From: Pseudomonadota bacterium
Lineage (GTDB): Bacteria > CALINM01
Assembly (NCBI GenBank): GCA_026415985.1
Contig: JAOAGA010000083.1
Span: 1 to 5,500 of the forward strand
Length of the DNA stretch: 5,500 nucleotides
Direction: 5' to 3'
The position numbers and the translations under genes are program-made. Each line of letters opens with the position of its first letter. The first letter of the stretch is position 1. Shown here piece after piece: positions 4,714 through 5,500 of the stretch. The notes under the pieces were generated by a model that worked only from the letters and a program-made list of their open reading frames with translations, searched no databases and was not told where the DNA came from.

Positions 4714-5500
4714 ATGTTTACAACTAATATTGACATGAGAAGAGTCAGACTATTGAAAGATTTAGAAATCAAAACCACAGGTCCTGTCATCTACTGGATG
4801 AGCAGAGACCAGCGAGTCAATGACAACTGGGCGTTAATTTTTGCTCAGACACTGGCAATTGAAAACAAAAGCCCCCTTTATGTTGTTTTTTGTCTCGCCA
4901 ACTCTTTTTTAAACGCAAACCTAAGACATTATATGTTCATGTTAAAGGGACTTAAAGAAACTCAGGAAGAGTTATATAACAAAAACATTCCCTTTTATAT
5001 ATTGCAGGGAGATGTTACAGAAGAGTTAACCAGGTTCATTAAAAGTAAAAAAATATCTGCTGTTGTAACAGATTTTGATCCTTTAAAGATAAAACGGTTA
5101 TGGAAAAAAAAGTTAATTAAAGAAATTAACATACCTATATTCGAGGTTGACGCCCATAATATAGTCCCCTGCTGGCTTGTCTCTGATAAAAAAGAGTTTT
5201 CCGCCCGCACATTCAGACCTAAAATCAACAGGCTCCTTCCGGATTTTTTGACAGAATACCCCAAAATTATCAGACATCCTTTCGGAATAAATCTTAACAG
5301 ATCCAATTTAGACATAAAAAAAATTGTTAATAATCTAAAAATTGATAAAAGTATAAAGGAGGTTAAAGCTATAGCTCCGGGAGAAAAGAATGCATTGAAG
5401 ACACTAAATAGATTCCTTAAGGAAAAAATCTTCCTTTATGGTGAGCAAAAAAATAATCCCGCAAAAGATGCTTTATCAAACTTATCACCATATCTGCATT
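4714..5500 (+). CDS. phr: Class II CPD photolyase, N-terminal part (runs off right edge)
   Basis: Light-driven flavoenzyme that splits cyclobutane pyrimidine dimers in DNA. The window has 262 codons of a family usually around 450 residues, so the main FAD-binding and DNA-binding region lies outside. Class II signatures seen are GPVIYWMSRDQRVNDNWAL (23-41), PLYVVFCL (54-61), LQGD (97-100), TDFDPLK (119-125), VDAHNIVPCW (145-154) followed by ARTFRPKI (164-171), and NLSPYLH (256-262) at the edge. The YWMSRDQR and VDAHN(I/V)VP motifs mark class II rather than class I photolyases or cryptochromes. The N-terminal half is the Rossmann-type antenna domain. Two starts are possible: ATG at 4714, used here, and ATG at 4735, seven codons later. 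Neither has a clear Shine-Dalgarno sequence. The gene is divergent from the PATAN-pilT unit, with 94 bp between the starts. Confidence 0.95.
   Translation, partial: MFTTNIDMRRVRLLKDLEIKTTGPVIYWMSRDQRVNDNWALIFAQTLAIENKSPLYVVFCLANSFLNANLRHYMFMLKGLKETQEELYNKNIPFYILQGDVTEELTRFIKSKKISAVVTDFDPLKIKRLWKKKLIKEINIPIFEVDAHNIVPCWLVSDKKEFSARTFRPKINRLLPDFLTEYPKIIRHPFGINLNRSNLDIKKIVNNLKIDKSIKEVKAIAPGEKNALKTLNRFLKEKIFLYGEQKNNPAKDALSNLSPYLH

Noticed and set aside
4995-5315. Minus-strand 106-codon open frame inside the photolyase gene
   Set aside because: It is antisense to well-conserved class II photolyase motifs and has no recognisable features.
1-5500. Mobile element, CRISPR array, phage integration at selC
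   Set aside because: No direct-repeat arrays, terminal inverted repeats, transposase or integrase were seen. selC is a common integration target, but no duplicated tRNA 3' end is present in the window.

Overview
The window is AT-rich DNA from a bacterium. The presence of TatA, a type IV pilus retraction ATPase and a PATAN/DUF4388 protein suggests a Gram-negative, surface-motile, probably anaerobic lineage such as Deferribacterota or Desulfobacterota/Desulfuromonadota. That placement is inferred from gene content and style only. A clear tRNA-Sec gene (selC) shows that the organism decodes UGA as selenocysteine.

Six genes lie head to tail on the minus strand and one lies on the plus strand. 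In minus-strand transcription order they are: a PATAN (DUF4388) / degenerate receiver / GAF-like regulatory protein (4619-2928), a PilT-family ATPase (2913-1843), a zinc methyltransferase-like protein of the MetE/UroD fold (1826-777), selC (730-641), tatA (618-424), and the first 138 codons of a TsaC/Sua5/YrdC threonylcarbamoyl-AMP synthase (415 to beyond the left edge). A class II CPD photolyase starts divergently at 4714 and runs off the right edge after 262 codons.

The minus-strand genes form two likely transcription units. The first is PATAN protein-pilT-methyltransferase, with gaps of 14 and 16 nt. The second starts at a near-consensus promoter at 737-765 (TTGACT, 17-bp spacer, TAAAAT) and covers selC-tatA-tsaC. 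Its predicted start point is the first base of the mature tRNA-Sec, so the tRNA may be made without a 5' leader. tatA begins 22 nt after the tRNA, with its Shine-Dalgarno sequence in that gap, so tRNA 3' processing would release the tatA message. No rho-independent terminator was seen anywhere. No gene-free stretch exceeds 94 bp.

The PATAN-receiver-GAF protein beside PilT looks like a regulatory partner for twitching motility. The zinc methyltransferase-like gene in the same unit has no obvious link to pili. The clearest unusual feature is the selC promoter geometry and the selC-tatA-tsaC linkage. I do not see strong evidence for a wholly new system.
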